From JAODBQ01 sp047602055 (lineage in GTDB: Bacteria > Actinomycetota > Acidimicrobiia > Acidimicrobiales > Ilumatobacteraceae), in NCBI GenBank assembly GCA_047602055.1, contig JASGIG010000001.1, forward strand, positions 4,030,001 through 4,094,000: a stretch of 64,000 nt of DNA, in the 5' to 3' direction. A program made the translations under genes and the position numbers. Of this stretch, positions 15,344 to 24,632 are shown one piece after another (position 1 is the first letter of the stretch; every line of letters begins with the position of its first letter). The notes under the pieces were generated by a model. It made no database searches, was not told where the DNA came from, and was given only the letters and a program-made list of their open reading frames with translations.

Positions 15344-17199
15344 GCGCCACGACGGAGATCAGCGCCGTGACCGAGTCCGTTGCCACCGACACGACCGCCG
15401 ACGCCGGGACGTTCACCCGCAAGGACGGCCTCGGCCTGCTCCTGCCGTTCGCCCGTCACGGGCGCAACGCCTACATCGGCTCGGCACTGCTCGCCGTCGT
15501 CAGCACACTGTGCCAGCTCGGCCCGTTCTGGGTGATCTACAAGGCGATCGAGCAGATCGTCGACGGCACGGCCACCCGCTCCAGCCTGTACGCCCTGGCC
15601 GCCGGGGCACTCGTCTTCGTCGTCGCCCAGTACGCACTGCTCGCCGCGTCGACGTGGATGTCACACCGCGCCACGTTCGCGACCCTGGAGCAGCTGCGCC
15701 TGCGCATCGGCGACCGCCTCGGCCGGGTGCCGCTCGGCTTCCTCACCAACCGCCGCTCCGGCGAGATCCAGCGGACGATGAACGACGACGTCGAGCGCCT
15801 GGAGCTGTTCCTCGCCCACGCGATCCCCGACCTCGTGTCGGCCGCGGTCGTCGTCGTGGCGACGACGATCTGGCTGTTCGTCGTCGACTGGCGCATGGCG
15901 CTGGCGACGATCGCCGTCGTGATCGTCTGCCTGCCGCTGATGTCGATCGGGATGAAGCGCGGCGAGGCCAAGCTCGGCGCGTACATGACCTCGCTGGCAC
16001 GGATGAACGGCTCGATCGTCGAGTTCGTCCGCGGCCTGCCCGTGGTGCGCACGTTCAACCGCCGCGGCGAGACGTTCGCCGAGACCCGCCGGGCGATCGA
16101 GGACTCGGCCAACTTCCAGGCCGACTGGGGTCGCGAGTTCCTGCCGGTGTTCACCGTCTTCTACACGTTGCTGGTGTCGAACGTCGTCACGATCGTGCCG
16201 GTCGGCCTGTGGCTGTGGTCGTCGGACCGGCTGGGCACCGCCGACCTCCTGTTCTTCCTCGTCGTCGGCCTCGGCTACCCGCTGCCGTTGCTCAAGCTGA
16301 TGGAGCTGACGACGCAGATGAGCTACCTGAGCCTCGGCGCCAACCTCGTCGACGAGCTCGACAGCGCCGAGGAGCTGCCCGAGGTGCCGGAGCGCCGGAC
16401 GCTCGGGGCGCCGTCGGTGGCGTTCCACGACGTCGGCTTCGCCCACGGCGAGCGGCGCGTCCTCGACGGCATCTCGTTCACCGCCGAGCCCGGCACGGTC
16501 ACCGCGCTCGTCGGCCCGTCGGGCAGCGGCAAGTCGACGGCGGCGAAGCTGATCTGCCGCTTCTGGGACGTCGCCGACGGGTCGATCACCGTGGGCGACG
16601 TCGACATCCGCGAGATGCCGTTCGAGCAGCTGATGGAGCAGGTCGCCTTCGTGTTCCAGGAGACGTTCCTGTTCGACGAAACGATCGCCGAGAACCTGCG
16701 ACTCGGCCGCCCCGACGCCACCGACGCCGAGGTCCAATCCGCGGCGCGCGCCGCCCAGGCGCACGCGTTCATCAGCGAGCTGCCTGACGGCTACGACACC
16801 CGCCTCGGCGAGCGCGGCGCCCGCCTTTCCGGCGGTGAACGTCAACGGTTGGCCATCGCCCGGGCGATCCTCAAGGACGCCCCGGTGATCGTGCTCGACG
16901 AGGCGACGGCATTCGCCGACCCGGAGAACGAGGCCGCCCTGCAGGACGCGCTCGACGGGCTGATCGTCGGGCGGACGCTGGTGATCATCGCCCACCGCCT
17001 GTCGACGGTGGTCGGCGCCGACCAGATCCTCGTGCTCGACGCCCCCGACGGCGGTCCCGGGCGGATCGTCGAGCGCGGCCGCCACGCCGAGCTGGTCGCC
17101 GCCGGCGGCCTGTACGCGCGGATGTGGCAGGCGTTCGAGGACGCCGAGGGTCTCGCGCTCGGCAGGGCCGTCCACGGCGAGGAGGTCGTGCAGCGATGA
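15340..17199 (+). CDS. Fused membrane/ATPase ABC transporter subunit 1 (IrtA/IrtB-like)
   Basis: 619 residues from GTG 15340. Six transmembrane helices of type IV fold span residues about 35-320, then an ATPase with Walker A VGPSGSGKSTAAK, signature LSGGERQRLAIARA, Walker B VIVLDEAT and H-loop IIAHRLS, all consensus. Such exporter-fold pairs import siderophores in mycobacteria (IrtAB), and the operon with an iron-binding lipoprotein points the same way. It overlaps both neighbours by 4 bp. Heterodimer partner is the next gene. Import of a ferric siderophore is inferred from context; export cannot be excluded by sequence. Confidence 0.9.
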   Translation: MSATTEISAVTESVATDTTADAGTFTRKDGLGLLLPFARHGRNAYIGSALLAVVSTLCQLGPFWVIYKAIEQIVDGTATRSSLYALAAGALVFVVAQYALLAASTWMSHRATFATLEQLRLRIGDRLGRVPLGFLTNRRSGEIQRTMNDDVERLELFLAHAIPDLVSAAVVVVATTIWLFVVDWRMALATIAVVIVCLPLMSIGMKRGEAKLGAYMTSLARMNGSIVEFVRGLPVVRTFNRRGETFAETRRAIEDSANFQADWGREFLPVFTVFYTLLVSNVVTIVPVGLWLWSSDRLGTADLLFFLVVGLGYPLPLLKLMELTTQMSYLSLGANLVDELDSAEELPEVPERRTLGAPSVAFHDVGFAHGERRVLDGISFTAEPGTVTALVGPSGSGKSTAAKLICRFWDVADGSITVGDVDIREMPFEQLMEQVAFVFQETFLFDETIAENLRLGRPDATDAEVQSAARAAQAHAFISELPDGYDTRLGERGARLSGGERQRLAIARAILKDAPVIVLDEATAFADPENEAALQDALDGLIVGRTLVIIAHRLSTVVGADQILVLDAPDGGPGRIVERGRHAELVAAGGLYARMWQAFEDAEGLALGRAVHGEEVVQR

Positions 17200-18956
17200 G
17201 CTTCTACAACGGCACGATCCGCACGACGGTGCGCCTGTTCGGCGAGCGGCGCAACGTGCTCTACGCCTCGGTCGGGCTGCGGATGCTCAACGCCGCGTGC
17301 ATCGGCATCACCGCCGCCGTCCTCGTCGGGATCATCAGGCAACTTGCCGACGGCACGCTCGGCAGCGACGACGTCTGGCCGTCGACGCTGGTGATCGTCG
17401 CCGCCGTCACCGGCCAGTTCGTCACCGGCTACCTGGCCAACTACTTCGCCTGGGTGTCGACGTTCGAGGCGATCGGCGAGGCCCGCATCCGCACGCTCGC
17501 CCACCTCAACCGGCTGCCGATCGGCGCCGTGCTCGACCGCCGCTCCGGCGACGTGTCGGCGGTGCTGACGAGCGACTTCGAGATGGTCTCGAACTTCGCC
17601 CACCACGGCATGCAGCACGTGTTCGGCGCCGTGGCCCTCCCGGTCGTCGTCATGATCATCCTGGCGTTCACCGACCCGACGCTCGCCGCGGCGACCGCGG
17701 TCAGCATCGTCGTCGCGGTGCCCGTCTTCCTGCTGGCGAACCGGCGGTTCAAGGCGCTGAGCACGCGCCGCGCCGACCAGCTCGCCGTCGGCAACACGCG
17801 GATGATCGAGTACGTCCAGGGCGTCGGCGTGGCCCGCTCGTTCAACCGCACGGGCGCTCGGCTGCGCTGGTTCCGCGACGCGGTCGCCGAGGTGCGCGCC
17901 GTCAACGACGCGATGGCCGTCAAGCTCGTGCCGCTGGCCATCGGGGCGATCGGCATCGTCCAGCTCGGCATCCCGATCGTCATCGCCTTCGGGGCGCTAC
18001 GCCTGTTCGACGGCAGCACCGACGTCGCCGTCGTCCTCGCCTTCCTCGTGCTCGTCGCCCGCGTTTACACGCCGCTGATCCAGGTGGCGATGCAGGTCGA
18101 GGCGATGCGCCTGGCCGACGCCTCGCTGGTGCGCATCGGGCGGATCATGGACATCGCCGAGCAGCCCGTGCCGGCGACGCCGATCACGGAGCCGGGCGCG
18201 GCCGCCGTTCAGTTCGACGGCGTGACGTTCGGCTACGGCGAGCGCACCGTGCTGCACGACGTCTCGTTCACCGTGCCCGCCGGGACGATGACGGCGATCG
18301 TCGGCTCGTCCGGCGCCGGCAAGTCGACGGTGCTCAACCTGATCGCCCGGGCATGGGACACCGACCGCGGCAGCGTGCACGTCGGTGGCGTCGACGTGCG
18401 CGAGCTGACCGCCGACCAGCTCTTCGACCTCGTCACCGTCGTGTTCCAGGACGTCTACCTGTTCCAGGGCACGATCCGCGAGAACATCGCCTTCGGCGAC
18501 GAGTCGGCCACCGACGACGACGTGCGCCGCGCCGCCCGCCTGGCGCAGGCCGAGGCGTTCGTCGACGCGTTCCCCGACGGCTACGACACGCCCGTCGGCG
18601 AGGGCGGCCAGGCGCTGTCGGGCGGCGAGCGCCAGCGGGTGTCGATCGCCCGGGCGATGCTCAAGCAGTCGCCGATCGTCCTGCTCGACGAGGCCACCGC
18701 GTCGATCGACCCGCTCAACGAGCGCGCCGTGCAAGCCGGTCTCGCCGAGCTGGTGCGCGACCGCACGCTCGTCGTCGTCGCCCACCGCCTGTCGACGATC
18801 CGCTCCGCCGACCAGATCCTGGTGATGCACGACGGCCGGATCGTCGAACGCGGCGACCACGAGTCCCTGCTCGCGGCCGGCGGCCGCTACGCCGAGCTGT
18901 GGCGTGAGCGCGAACGAGCGGCGCGCTGGCGCGTCGGGGCCGGCGCCAGGGCGTAG
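17196..18956 (+). CDS. Fused membrane/ATPase ABC transporter subunit 2 (IrtA/IrtB-like)
   Basis: 586 residues from ATG 17196, overlapping the upstream stop (ATGA). Six membrane helices occupy residues about 20-310. The ATPase has Walker A VGSSGAGKSTVLN, Q-loop VFQDVYLFQG, signature LSGGERQRVSIARA, Walker B IVLLDEATAS and H-loop VVAHRLSTI; no degenerate site is seen. It shares architecture with subunit 1 and most likely pairs with it. No siderophore-interacting FAD reductase domain is fused here, unlike mycobacterial IrtA. A short spacer follows before the CoA-transferase remnant. Confidence 0.9.
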   Translation: MSFYNGTIRTTVRLFGERRNVLYASVGLRMLNAACIGITAAVLVGIIRQLADGTLGSDDVWPSTLVIVAAVTGQFVTGYLANYFAWVSTFEAIGEARIRTLAHLNRLPIGAVLDRRSGDVSAVLTSDFEMVSNFAHHGMQHVFGAVALPVVVMIILAFTDPTLAAATAVSIVVAVPVFLLANRRFKALSTRRADQLAVGNTRMIEYVQGVGVARSFNRTGARLRWFRDAVAEVRAVNDAMAVKLVPLAIGAIGIVQLGIPIVIAFGALRLFDGSTDVAVVLAFLVLVARVYTPLIQVAMQVEAMRLADASLVRIGRIMDIAEQPVPATPITEPGAAAVQFDGVTFGYGERTVLHDVSFTVPAGTMTAIVGSSGAGKSTVLNLIARAWDTDRGSVHVGGVDVRELTADQLFDLVTVVFQDVYLFQGTIRENIAFGDESATDDDVRRAARLAQAEAFVDAFPDGYDTPVGEGGQALSGGERQRVSIARAMLKQSPIVLLDEATASIDPLNERAVQAGLAELVRDRTLVVVAHRLSTIRSADQILVMHDGRIVERGDHESLLAAGGRYAELWRERERAARWRVGAGARA

Positions 18957-19037
18957 GAGCGGGCCACGACACCGGCCACGGTTGTTGCCGATGCCCGAGC
19001 GGGCACTCGCGAGCGGTAGGCCGTAGGGTCGCCGCCG

Positions 19038-20251
19038 ATGAACGAAGCGGTCGACGGGGTCGAGGCCGGCGTGCTCGCCGGCGTCCGGGTGCTCGACCTG
19101 ACCTCGGTGATCATGGGGCCGTACGCCACGCAGACCCTCGGCGATCTCGGCGCCGACGTGATCAAGGTGGAGACGGGGCGCGGCGACACCAACCGGTTCA
19201 TGGGCGGCGGGCCGCACCCGGAGCTGTCGGGCATCGCGCTGAACATCAATCGCAACAAGCGGGCGATCACGCTCGACCTGAAGTCGGACGCCGGGATGAC
19301 GGCGTTCCTGCGGCTCCTCGACAGCTGCGACGTGTTCGTCACCAACCTCCGGCCCGGGCCGCTACAGCGACTGAGCCTCGCCTACACCGACGTCGCCGCG
19401 AACGCGGCCGCGGCTCGTCTACTGCCAGGCGCAGGGCTTCCGCGCCGGAACGGCGGAGGAGGACCGGCCGGCGTACGACGACATCATCCAGGCGGCTACC
19501 GGGATGCCACCGCTCAACGAGCGCACCGTCGGCTCGACGGTGTTCTTCCCCTCGATCGTCGCCGACAAGATCGCCGGGCAGACGATCGTCACCGCCGTGC
19601 TGGCCGCGCTTCTCCACCGCGAACGCACCGGCCGGGGCCAGCGCGTCGAGGTGCCGATGTTCGACGCGGTGTTCGCGTTCGACCTCGTCGAGCACCTGTC
19701 GCGCGCCGCGGTGCCCGGCGAGCCGGCGGGCTACAGCCGGATCATGACGACGACCCGCGGCCCGCACCGCACCGCCGACGGCTACGTCGCGATGATGCCG
19801 TACAGCGACGAGCACTGGCACCGGCTGTTCGCGGCCGTCGGGCGCGAGGAGCTGCTCGACGAGCCGTGGTTCGCCGATCAGAACGCCCGCCTGCTGCAGG
19901 CCGAGCAGGTCTACGCCAACCTCGCCGCGATCGTCCGCGAGCGGTCGACGGCCGAGTGGCTCGAGCCTCTGCGAGCGGGAGGGCATCCCGGCCAACGCCG
20001 TCCCGGCGCTCGACGAGATCCTCGACGACCCACAACTGCACCGCGGCATGATCACGATGGCCGAGCATCCCGTGATCGGCCCGTACCGCGCCGTCGGCCC
20101 CGGGATGATCCTCGACGACGCGCCGCTGACCGTCCGGCGGCCCGCCCCGGTGCGCAGCGAGCACACCGTCGAGGTGCTGGCCGAGGTCGGCTACGACGAC
20201 GCGTCGATCGCCGAGATGATCGCCTCCGGCGCCGCCCACGTCCGTTCGTGA
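19038..20251 (+). pseudogene. Family III CoA-transferase broken by two frameshifts
   Basis: The three reading frames together reconstruct one family III CoA-transferase of about 400 residues. Frame 1 from ATG 19038 gives GVRVLDLTSVIMGPYATQTL and NINRNKRAITLDLKS. At about 19410 coding moves to a second frame (RLVYCQAQGFRAG, AYDDIIQAATGMPPLNERTV). At about 19970 it moves to a third (GIPANAVPALDEILDDPQL) ending 20251. Both shifts are single-base class. It is either a recent pseudogene or an intact gene with two base-call errors, since the rest shows no premature stops. Confidence 0.87.
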
Positions 20252-20453
20252 CGCCCAGGGCGACCGCGTCAAGTGCTCCGTGTGAAATCGCCGGACTCCT
20301 CCTTCACCCTGTCAATGGTCGCAGGTTGAAACCGCACCACGGCGATCGAAGCCGCTGTTCGACGAAGCGTCACCGTCACGAGTTCGCCGCACCGCTCAGG
20401 ACGAGCGGCCTCGATCGATGGGATCCGGTGCGGCGTGCCGTTCGCCGAACACG

Positions 20454-20768
20454 TCAGGCCAGGTGTGCCAGGTAGTCACTGACGATGCCGTCGTCGCACG
20501 GACTCGTCCCGTCGATGCGCAGCACCCGCCTCGGCCGACGGTGGGTCCACCGGGCCGCGCCGCCGCCGCAGACCGGGCAGTCCTGCGGCCACCCGTCGAA
20601 GCACTCGTCACGGGTGTCGTGATGGTGCATCCCGTCGTCGTAGTCGACGACGACCTCGTCCTCACCATCCCAGCTCATCTTGAGCGCCATCCGGTATCCG
20701 TCGAGCGGATCCGACTGGTCCGGCCGAGAGCTGCTCCCCACGTTGCTCCCCGTCCGGTCGGCCATCAT
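20454..20768 (-). CDS. Hypothetical protein with CPVC zinc-finger-like motif
   Basis: A 104-residue ORF starting with two tandem Met codons (20768/20765) just after a GGGAG ribosome-binding site. It is acidic in the middle (DGEDEVVVDYDDGMHHHDTR) and holds DECFDGWPQDCPVCGGG, giving three Cys, two of them a CxxC, that may bind zinc. I recognise no family. It is divergent from the first double-HTH gene and marks the left edge of the lower-G+C accessory region. 20252-20453 contains nothing supportable. Confidence 0.5.
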   Translation of the reverse strand: MMADRTGSNVGSSSRPDQSDPLDGYRMALKMSWDGEDEVVVDYDDGMHHHDTRDECFDGWPQDCPVCGGGAARWTHRRPRRVLRIDGTSPCDDGIVSDYLAHLA

Positions 20769-20810
20769 CTCCCGCCGAAGCGAAAATGGGCTTTGACCTG
20801 GACTTTTACG

Positions 20811-21239
20811 GTGGAGCTCCTGGGACACTTCCTAAACCAAGACCACCTGACCAAACGCTGGCAGAAGCTCCTTGACCTCCCCGCGGGTGATCGCCCGAGG
20901 GAGCACAAACCCCCAGCTCAACGCCAACGTCGACTCCCGGAGCCGCTCCAACAGGAACTCATCGGGCGGTACCAAGCCGGCGAGACGGTGCGCATCTTGG
21001 CCACCGCCTACAACATCCACCGCAAGACCGTCTCCGCCATCCTGGAACGCCACGGTGTGGACCGCCGCTACAACCTGCTCAGGCAAGAACAGCTCGACCA
21101 GGCGGCCGAGCTCTACCGCTCGGGCCAGTCGCTCGCCAAGATCGCCCAGACCATGGGCGTCAGCACCAAGACCATCCACACGGCCCTGCGCGACGCAGGT
21201 GTGCCGATGCGACCAGTCGGGACCAACCAGTGGGGGTAG
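20811..21239 (+). CDS. Double helix-turn-helix DNA-binding protein, paralogue 1
   Basis: 142 residues from GTG 20811. It contains two consecutive resolvase-type HTH units: LQQELIGRYQAGETVRILAT and LDQAAELYRSGQSLAKIAQT, each followed by a recognition helix (NIHRKTVSAILERHG; GVSTKTIHTALRDAG). It has the DNA-binding half of a serine recombinase with no catalytic domain. Paralogue 2 at 24633 has the same length and about 70% identity, in the same orientation. Similarity between the two loci starts at the initiation codon. Together they bracket the HEPN/OLD genes. Role unknown; a regulator or accessory recombination factor is inferred. Confidence 0.75.
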   Translation: MELLGHFLNQDHLTKRWQKLLDLPAGDRPREHKPPAQRQRRLPEPLQQELIGRYQAGETVRILATAYNIHRKTVSAILERHGVDRRYNLLRQEQLDQAAELYRSGQSLAKIAQTMGVSTKTIHTALRDAGVPMRPVGTNQWG

Positions 21240-21242
21240 CGC

Positions 21243-22196
21243 TCACTCCTCAGGCACTTTAGCAACCCTCCGTCGCTTCGGCGGCAGGACGTCGACCTCA
21301 ATAAGACGCAGCAGACCGACGACATGCATGAGGGCAATAACCGCGTTCAACCTGGTGTACTGGCGTTGGGACACGCCGTGGGCGGTGGCGTGCCGGGTGT
21401 ACTGCCGCGGTATCGGGTCGCCATTGCTGGGCCAGTACTCTCCGTGGGCTCCCCAGATTGCTCCCCAGACCAGGGCGCTCCGGACGGGGTACTTCTTCCA
21501 GTCGATTCGGTTCCTCTGGTTCGTTAGCTCGATCCGGGATGCCTCGGTGAAGGAACGTCGGAGAATCGAGTCGAGCAAGTTCGCGCTCAGGGCTTGGCTC
21601 GCTCGCCACTTGCCATCCCGTAGCGCCTCAGCTGCCTCCATGGCAAACTTGACATGCTCCCGTAGACGCGGGTCCTCAATTTGCTGCAGTTCCTCCATTG
21701 AAGCCGCGATGATCGACTTCCGGCTTTGGCTCAGCACCTTCCGCCGCTCGGTCGCCGACTCTGCGGCGAAGAGCTTCTTCAGTACCGCCGCTGGCGGTAC
21801 CCAGGCGAGCGGCAATCCTTCATCCAGCAGAAGCGTTTCAAGATTGGATGGAAAGTGAACGTCATCGTCTTGCCAGTTCGGCGGATAGGTCCGTCGTATC
21901 GTCTTCGCGAAGTTGGCGAGCAGGTCTGCAATCTGGTCTCGGTAGAGCTTGTTGAACGCCTCCATTGTTGGACGAATGCGCTCGACGAACCGCTCGTTGA
22001 ATTTGGCGACTCCCCCAAGGAGTGACGAAAAATCGTATTGAGGCAACGGGATATCAAGCTTGGGCACACTTATCTTTGCTAGCTGCCGCATTGACTCACT
22101 CAGCCTTGTGAGGTCCGAGTTCTCGAAGAGACCTGCGAACGGGTTTGGGACGGGCAGCTGGTTGTCACGCTCCGCGTCGCTTTGGTCTTCGCTCAT
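21243..22196 (-). CDS. Candidate HEPN-type ribonuclease / abortive-infection protein
   Basis: A 317-residue, largely helical protein with no membrane segment. Near the C-terminus, residues about 268-273, it has RHATAH inside PIPRQYTRHATAHGVS; this is the Rx4H arrangement of HEPN ribonuclease active sites, followed by a hydrophobic helix (NAVIALMHVVGLLRLIE). The N-terminal half contains a coiled region (FNERFVERIRPTMEAFNKLY) and LLLDEGLPLAWVP. HEPN proteins cleave RNA in toxin-antitoxin and phage-defence systems. The last gene of a minus-strand set with the 85-residue protein and OLD nuclease; 3 bp separate its end from the HTH gene end. Catalysis is inferred from the motif only. Confidence 0.6.
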   Translation of the reverse strand: MSEDQSDAERDNQLPVPNPFAGLFENSDLTRLSESMRQLAKISVPKLDIPLPQYDFSSLLGGVAKFNERFVERIRPTMEAFNKLYRDQIADLLANFAKTIRRTYPPNWQDDDVHFPSNLETLLLDEGLPLAWVPPAAVLKKLFAAESATERRKVLSQSRKSIIAASMEELQQIEDPRLREHVKFAMEAAEALRDGKWRASQALSANLLDSILRRSFTEASRIELTNQRNRIDWKKYPVRSALVWGAIWGAHGEYWPSNGDPIPRQYTRHATAHGVSQRQYTRLNAVIALMHVVGLLRLIEVDVLPPKRRRVAKVPEE

Positions 22197-22314
22197 ATCG
22201 ACCTTGTGCCACTCCTCATCAGCTTAGTCTACCTCATTGCAAGTTGCGCATCTAGCACGGCTCTTGATCAGCTCGACGGTATCGCTCACCCTATTCGGCA
22301 AAGGGACCGACCTG

Positions 22315-22572
22315 CTACTTGCGCACGGGTTGCGTGAGATCGCTCAAGTCATCCAAGACTTCCGGATGACGCGTCGCGATCCCCACCAGCACCCTCGTCA
22401 GCCCTTCGGCGATCACTTCAGGTGGCTTCGTCACCGCCTGGATGCTGATCTGCCGGCCACGCTCGTTCGGCAGCCCCACACGTTTCGGCATCACCGCTCC
22501 CCCACCTGGCAGTCGATACGCCCCCTTCGCCAATTCCCCGTTGGCCCTGCTCACTCGTCGTCGTTTTGTCAT
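22315..22572 (-). CDS. 85-residue basic protein between OLD and HEPN genes
   Basis: It starts at ATG 22572 with a good ribosome-binding site (GGAAGGGAG) a few bases upstream. The N-terminus is very basic (TKRRRVSRANGELAKGAY) and the C-terminal half (PPEVIAEGLTRVLVGIATR, HPEVLDDLSDL) looks like two helices. I recognise no family. Size and position between a nuclease-ATPase and a HEPN-like gene suggest an antitoxin, adaptor or DNA/RNA-binding cofactor, but that is inference from context. 22573-22731 has no gene. Confidence 0.55.
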   Translation of the reverse strand: MTKRRRVSRANGELAKGAYRLPGGGAVMPKRVGLPNERGRQISIQAVTKPPEVIAEGLTRVLVGIATRHPEVLDDLSDLTQPVRK

Positions 22573-22731
22573 ATGCTCCCTTCCGCCCCGACCTCCCGTC
22601 AGTCGGGGGGGCAATTACTTGTGGACCCAGTGTGCGCGTACGTAACGACAGACGCAAGCACGAGCAGAACGTACCGTGGTTATCTGCGGGACGACGCGTT
22701 GGGTCTTCCCTGGAGAAACGCCTATTCTCCT

Positions 22732-24380
22732 CTATTGCAACAACGACCGCAGTGCCTCGACCGCCTGTGTCAAGCCGGCCGGGAGGTCTTGGAGGTCCGA
22801 GCTGCGTACTGCGTGGGCGACCCTCATGGGCTTGTCGGACGCTGAGCGGGAGACTCCCAACGCAGATTCAAGCGTTGGCTCGACAGTGAATATCGAACCG
22901 AGAGAATCGCAGGCCGTTACAATGCGTGTGTTCTGAGCCGGAGCGTCGTGGTTCTGCCTCAGCTGCCATTCAGCTAGGTCGCCACCTTTATAAATGTCTG
23001 TGTCGTGCAGAATGACAAACGGAATTCCTAGCGCACCGCAACACCTTGCGTAGAACGGGATGCCGTTCTTTCCTCCACAATCAATGACTGAAGCGCCCTC
23101 CGCATCCAGGTCAAACGAAGTCTTGCGTGCGACTTCGAGCGCAGCAAGCCGATCGCCATGCCCCTCTACCAAAAGCACAGCGCTTGCGAACAGGAAGCTC
23201 GCTACTCTGGGTATCAAAATACTGGCTGAGCTTCGCACGAGAGGCTCGTCGGCTAGAAACTGAAGATCAGACGGCTTGCGAATTCGTACGCAGGTCGTAC
23301 CTGCAACGGCCTCGCGGCGGACCATTCGGATCGACGGATAGCGCATCATGTCTGCGAAGATCGGTGAGTGCGTGGTCAAAATGACTTGAGCCTGCTGCTC
23401 ATCAACGAGCTCTATGAGCAACCGTTGCAGGTACCGTTGAGCCTGCGGATGAAGATACATCTCAGGTTCTTCCAGCAGGATCGTGTTCAGCTGGGTTCCT
23501 CTTTGCCGGAAGGCCTCGAACATCCCGATCACGATCGCGCTCTGCTCGCCCATTCCGAGGGATTCTGCCGGTAGAGACACGCCATTCTGCACGCACATGA
23601 GTCGGAGAGCTGAATGAGGACTGGACGGATCGGCAAAGCCAAACCGGAGCTCAAGCTGTTGCGCCCGTCGGGTGCCCATGAAGCCAAGCATCCGCCGAGC
23701 GGTGTCCTGTACCTGTGCCTCAAGATCTTGAACCCCAGGAGTGCGAATCACATCCACTGCCTCAGTGTACTTGGCTCTAAAGTCGTCCTTGATCCCGGCT
23801 TCGTTTCGCGTGAACTCGCCCCGTGCAACCTCTAGGAGATCCCGTAGAATTGAGCCGCGACGACCTGGATACTGTGCCGCAACCGTGCGGCTCTCCGACA
23901 CATACAACACCCGTGATTGATCACGTATGCTCGCCGTTACATTCAAAGGCCCAAACTGCGGCGGTTGCCCCTTCTGTGGCCGTTTGACGCAGACCATCAT
24001 GTCCTTCCCATCCGTGCCGATCGGCTTGAAGATGTCTCGGAGGTCTCCCGGGAGGTTCTTGCCCGACTTAATCTTGTAGGGCTGGCAGGCGAACTCGAGC
24101 TCAGCGATTTCATGCGTCTTACCCAAGGCATCGTCATGGGTAAGTGCTGGAGAAATGCGGCCCGGACGGAGAGTTCGAGACTGGTGTCAAGGTTCGAAAA
24201 ATCGTCCGGTACCCCCATCGCGCCGAGGTTTGGCCAACGATCCCCAAGGAGCAGATTCAACACGCTGATTATCGTGCTCTTGCCGGCACCATTCGGACCC
24301 ACGAGAACCGTAAGCGGATCGAGCTTGATATCGACGTCGACGAGGCTACGGAAGTTGCGGCAGTGGAGTTCGGTAATCAC
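22732..24380 (-). pseudogene. OLD-family ATPase/TOPRIM endonuclease with one frameshift
   Basis: Starts at GTG 24380 after AAAGGA. Frame 1 has ITELHCRNFRSLVDVD and Walker A VGPNGAGKST (residues 28-36). Around 24140-24150 homology shifts to another frame (LGKTHEIAELEFAC), which runs to 22732. That frame has the ABC-like signature LGMGEQSAIVIG, Walker B LLEEPEMYLHPQAQ, the TTHSP switch, and a TOPRIM domain (VLLVEGHGD; HDTD). Rejoined, about 549 residues with a complete set of OLD/GajA-type motifs. OLD enzymes are DNA nucleases in phage defence. No UvrD-like GajB is next to it, so classic Gabija is not supported. Called broken only because of the single indel. Confidence 0.82.
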
Positions 24381-24428
24381 TGGTTCCTTTGTACAGCAGC
24401 GCGACGTCTGATGCAACCGACTCGGTGT

Positions 24429-24499
24429 CCCATCTGTTGAGATTTCCACAACGCCCGAACCGTCACCTCTGTCAACTCGTTGCAATCACAACAGATGGG
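24429..24499. promoter_or_regulatory. 11-bp inverted repeat upstream of the OLD gene
   Basis: CCCATCTGTTG at 24429-24439 is exactly complementary to CAACAGATGGG at 24489-24499. The pair lies 49 to 119 bp upstream of the OLD start codon, where a dimeric regulator could loop or occlude the promoter. The neighbouring HTH proteins are candidate ligands. It could also be a relic of a mobile-unit end. Confidence 0.45.
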
Positions 24500-24565
24500 G
24501 CACACACCTGCCGGGACCTGAACCATGCCAGCAGGGGTGGGCCTGTAAACCGGCTATAAACAAAA

Positions 24566-24591
24566 GCACCGACCGGAATACCGATCGGTGC
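24566..24591 (-). terminator. Strong hairpin followed by TTTTGTTT on the minus strand
   Basis: GCACCGACCGG-AATA-CCGATCGGTGC forms an 11-bp stem with a single G-T type mismatch. On the minus strand it is followed by TTTTGTTT, the form of an intrinsic terminator. It would stop transcription entering the OLD promoter region from the right. Confidence 0.6.
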
Positions 24592-24632
24592 ACTTCTACC
24601 CTTGGCACAAGGGGAACATATGTTCGCTTGTG

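Noticed and set aside
22732..24380. Gabija system (GajA with GajB)
   Set aside because: The OLD-type nuclease resembles GajA, but no UvrD/PcrA-like helicase gene is adjacent; neighbours are a small basic protein and a HEPN-like protein.
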